This document shows positions 44,745-46,879 of a DNA stretch of 46,879 nt, piece by piece; position 1 is the first letter of the stretch, and the number at the start of each line of letters is the position of its first letter. A program made the position numbers and the translations under genes. A model generated the notes under the pieces. That model was not told where the DNA came from. It was given only the letters and a program-made list of their open reading frames with translations, and did no database searches. Source of the stretch: a virus; IMG/VR virus record IMGVR_UViG_3300050120_000434, positions 1-46,879 of that record. One strand, written 5' to 3'.

Positions 44745-44761
44745 TTTAATATACCACCATA

Positions 44762-46168
44762 ATGAATATTAAACACAATGAAATTGTAATACCATCGGAT
44801 AAGCCTTTCAAAAACTGTAAACTTGGTAGAGAAAAATACGCTGATGCCTTAACCAGTATTGTATCCTCTTTTTCAGGTGGTTTTGTATTAGCAATTAATA
44901 ATCAATGGGGAACCGGTAAAACCACATTTATAAAAATGTGGCAGCAGCATCTTAATAATGCGGGATTTAAAACTTTATACTTTAATGCGTGGGAAAACGA
45001 TTTTGATAGTAATCCTCTTGTTGCATTTTTATCAGAATTAAAAAATTTGCTAAAAGACTCCGAGAGTGAGTCTTTTAAGTCTTTAGTGAAAAATGGTGCT
45101 AAAATAGCCCAAAGTATATTACCCATACTCTTAAAAGCAGTTGCCGAAAAATATGTTAAAACAAAAGTTATAACCGATGCAATTGAAAAAATCACACAGG
45201 CTTCAACTGAAATTTTAAAAGATGAAATAGATGAATATATAAAAAAGAAAAAGGGATTAGTTGAGTTTAGAAGCGATTTACAAAACTTTGTAAGTGCGCA
45301 TAGCGATGGGAAGCCTCTGATTTTTATTATTGATGAATTAGATAGATGTAGGCCTGACTATGCAGTCGAAGTATTAGAAAAGGTAAAACATTTCTTTAAT
45401 GTTCCAGGAATAGCCTTTGTTCTTTCAATAGATAAAGTGCAACTCGGTAATGCAATAAAAGGATTTTATGGGAGTGATCAAATTGATGGTACAGAATATT
45501 TAAGAAGATTTATTGATATAGAATATAGCATACCATTACCTAATCCAGGGCATTATAGCGAATATCTGTATGATTTTTTTGATTTTAATAGTTTTTTTAC
45601 GAACCCTCGCAGAACATCACATCACGAATTGGTGGAAGATGGTGGAGCATTTATAAAGTTTGCTACATTATTATTCTCAAAAACAAACATTACATTAAGA
45701 CAACAAGAAAAGATATTTTCGCATGCAAATGTTGTTTTAAAATCATTAAAACCGGATAATTATTTGTTTCCCTCTTTGTTTGTCTTCCTTATATACACTA
45801 AGGAGCTTTATCCCGAAACATATCGAAAATTACAGTTACGACAATCAACTGTTCAGCATATCTTAGAAGAGGTAGAAAATATATTACCACAGGGGCTTAA
45901 TAAATGGGATATGGGTACAGTCTTAAATGTTGCTGCTCTTATATCAGTTTTCTACAACAACAATTATTCAGAACTGAACCCTGAAAATCTTATAAAGGTC
46001 AACGAAGAAGACAACAAAAAAACTCTACTAATAAAATCAAAGTTGGATAACGTAAATAATAATAATTTTTTAAGCTCAATAGAGAAGATTCAACAACAAC
46101 GATGGGGCGATTTTAAATTAAATTTTCTCTTAGATAAAATTGATTTATTAAGTAACGCAACTTTTTAA
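44762..46168 (+). CDS. KAP-family P-loop NTPase
   Basis: A 468-aa NTPase. Walker A is INNQWGTGKTTF (residues ~46-57), Walker B is LIFIIDELDRCRPDYAVEVL (about 184-203), followed by KHFFNVPGIAFVLSIDKVQL, the KAP signature. The usual transmembrane insertion of KAP proteins is not evident, so this may be a soluble member. KAP NTPases are repeatedly found in defence islands and as prophage cargo. The segment is AT-richer than the phage genes, suggesting separate origin. Complete. Confidence 0.85.
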   Translation: MNIKHNEIVIPSDKPFKNCKLGREKYADALTSIVSSFSGGFVLAINNQWGTGKTTFIKMWQQHLNNAGFKTLYFNAWENDFDSNPLVAFLSELKNLLKDSESESFKSLVKNGAKIAQSILPILLKAVAEKYVKTKVITDAIEKITQASTEILKDEIDEYIKKKKGLVEFRSDLQNFVSAHSDGKPLIFIIDELDRCRPDYAVEVLEKVKHFFNVPGIAFVLSIDKVQLGNAIKGFYGSDQIDGTEYLRRFIDIEYSIPLPNPGHYSEYLYDFFDFNSFFTNPRRTSHHELVEDGGAFIKFATLLFSKTNITLRQQEKIFSHANVVLKSLKPDNYLFPSLFVFLIYTKELYPETYRKLQLRQSTVQHILEEVENILPQGLNKWDMGTVLNVAALISVFYNNNYSELNPENLIKVNEEDNKKTLLIKSKLDNVNNNNFLSSIEKIQQQRWGDFKLNFLLDKIDLLSNATF

Positions 46169-46202
46169 TGTGTTTAGTTTGTTCAGTATGAGATGCATAA
46201 AT

Positions 46203-46230
46203 AAAAAGCAGGTATATACCCCTGCTTTTT
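46203..46230. terminator. Bidirectional terminator
   Basis: AAAAAGCAGG, 8-nt loop, CCTGCTTTTT: a perfect 10-bp stem with A/T runs on both sides. It separates the converging KAP and TOPRIM genes. Confidence 0.85.
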
Positions 46231-46234
46231 TGTT

Positions 46235-46879
46235 TTATAACGTAAGGTTGAGATTATGCATGTGCCATGCATTAACATCTTTATGCGGCCTGTAAACATC
46301 ATTCATCGGCTTGTGTATTAGATTATCCTCTGTCTTGAAAAACGCTGCCAGTGCTTCTGTTGCCTTATGCCCGGACAAGTCATTGTCCAGCCATGTATAA
46401 GCTTTTTTATAGCCATACCCTTTAATATAAGGCGTGGCTTTATTAAGGCAGGCCAATGAGTTTAGAATTATAACATCATACTCATGTGTCTTTTTAATGG
46501 TTAGGAACGTCAGATAGTCCGTCATTCCCTCAAACAAATGAATACCATCGGGTTTCGGTACAGTCCCACGAATAAAAGTAATGTGTTTTTTACCGACACA
46601 ACCTTTAAAGTTCGGATTGCGTAATTCGTATCCATTTTCTTCATTTTGTAAGCCGAGGGCATAAAAATCACTTTGTGTTTTTTTATTTGTAACAGTAACC
46701 TGTTTCAAATGACGTTTTGCCAAAGCAGCGTCAATGCCTCTGTTTTCGAGATAGTGAATAAGGGCTTTGTGTTTTATTGCTCCTACCGATTTCCGGGTAA
46801 GAGTTTTATCGGTTTCGGTGCTTCCGGCAGCATCATAGGTGTATATTATGGAGATAGTGACCACCCTATTTCGGGCCAA
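46235..46879 (-). CDS. TOPRIM-domain protein, cut by the window edge
   Basis: A 214-aa open part; the frame runs off the right edge (a TTG at the edge is not a believable start). A TOPRIM fold is visible: HLFEGMTDYLTFLTIKK with the Glu, AYTWLDNDLSGHKATEALA with the DxD-type residues, and NSLACLNKA in between. This form resembles the CHC2/TOPRIM primases of Bacteroidota mobilisable and conjugative elements, whose N-terminal zinc finger would be outside the window. It marks an ICE-like neighbour rather than the phage. Confidence 0.75.
   Translation of the reverse strand: MARNRVVTISIIYTYDAAGSTETDKTLTRKSVGAIKHKALIHYLENRGIDAALAKRHLKQVTVTNKKTQSDFYALGLQNEENGYELRNPNFKGCVGKKHITFIRGTVPKPDGIHLFEGMTDYLTFLTIKKTHEYDVIILNSLACLNKATPYIKGYGYKKAYTWLDNDLSGHKATEALAAFFKTEDNLIHKPMNDVYRPHKDVNAWHMHNLNLTL

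Noticed and set aside
44581-46879. Treating the right-hand segment as part of the phage
   Set aside because: AT-rich composition, its own promoter and terminators, an ICE-type TOPRIM gene and the terminator at 43.65 kb point to separate elements. The boundary itself is not proven.

Overview
The window looks like a temperate, siphovirus-like prophage of a Bacteroidota host, most likely a Sphingobacteriaceae relative (Mucilaginibacter/Pedobacter type). The evidence is the Bacteroidota promoter architecture (TTTG, about 20 bp, TAnnTTTG), the near absence of Shine-Dalgarno sequences, a Bacteroidota-style tyrosine integrase, and several structural proteins of kinds I recognise from Bacteroidota prophages. 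All family calls come from reading motifs and gene order; no database search was run.

Layout, left to right. At 1-1218 (+) is the integrase. At 1263-1784 (-) is a secreted SHOCT protein, followed by a cluster of GTTAC/GTAAC motifs. The late region (about 1942-30645) is all on the minus strand and so is transcribed right to left. It holds a candidate tail-tube protein, a prohead protease with a scaffold domain, the major capsid protein, two small proteins and a second tail-tube-like protein (30.1-25.6 kb). Next come a Dam-type methylase and two small genes (25.5-24.0 kb), then the small and large terminase, portal and a DUF6712-like protein (23.6-17.9 kb). A lysis cassette follows (17.9-15.7 kb: muramidase, two holin-like proteins, a probable u-spanin and a tiny membrane protein), then the tail and fibre genes ending in the tape measure (15.7-2.0 kb). 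At 30.6-31.4 kb is a 0.74-kb gene-free region with twelve GTTAC/GTAAC motifs and an AT-rich stretch. A hicAB toxin-antitoxin pair lies at 31.8-32.4 kb (+).

The early region (42984 down to 32550, minus strand) contains a Cro-like protein, a LuxR-type regulator, a tRNA-Trp, a TOPRIM/SF3 primase-helicase with a duplicated C-terminal domain, an ASCH-like protein, a J-domain protein, a serine recombinase and many small unknown genes. A divergent repressor candidate at 43137-43538 (+) completes the lysogeny switch. Past a strong terminator at 43.65 kb the content changes to an AT-rich accessory or ICE-like segment: a two-helix membrane protein, an operon of an excisionase-like HTH protein, a small protein and a KAP-type P-loop NTPase, and a TOPRIM protein cut by the window edge.

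Main discoveries. (1) Six identical copies of TGTCGTTTA (minus strand), all intergenic and all in front of late genes. Five lie exactly 31-32 nt from the ATG, with a -7-like box in between. This predicts a phage late-promoter family giving leaderless mRNAs. (2) A free-standing small RNA gene at 24581-24715 (+) with its own consensus promoter, an 18/19-bp stem, a UUCG hairpin, and a 9-bp terminator stem that would form a pseudoknot. (3) A second candidate structured RNA at 23636-23816 (-). (4) Two clusters of GTTAC/GTAAC motifs, a possible origin or regulator array. (5) Smaller oddities: a capsid protein with a hydrophobic leader, two perfect Shine-Dalgarno sites, an ATG-less ORF and a tRNA-like minihelix. 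The prophage ends are not proven: the left end lies at or before base 1, and the right end is probably near 43.6 kb.
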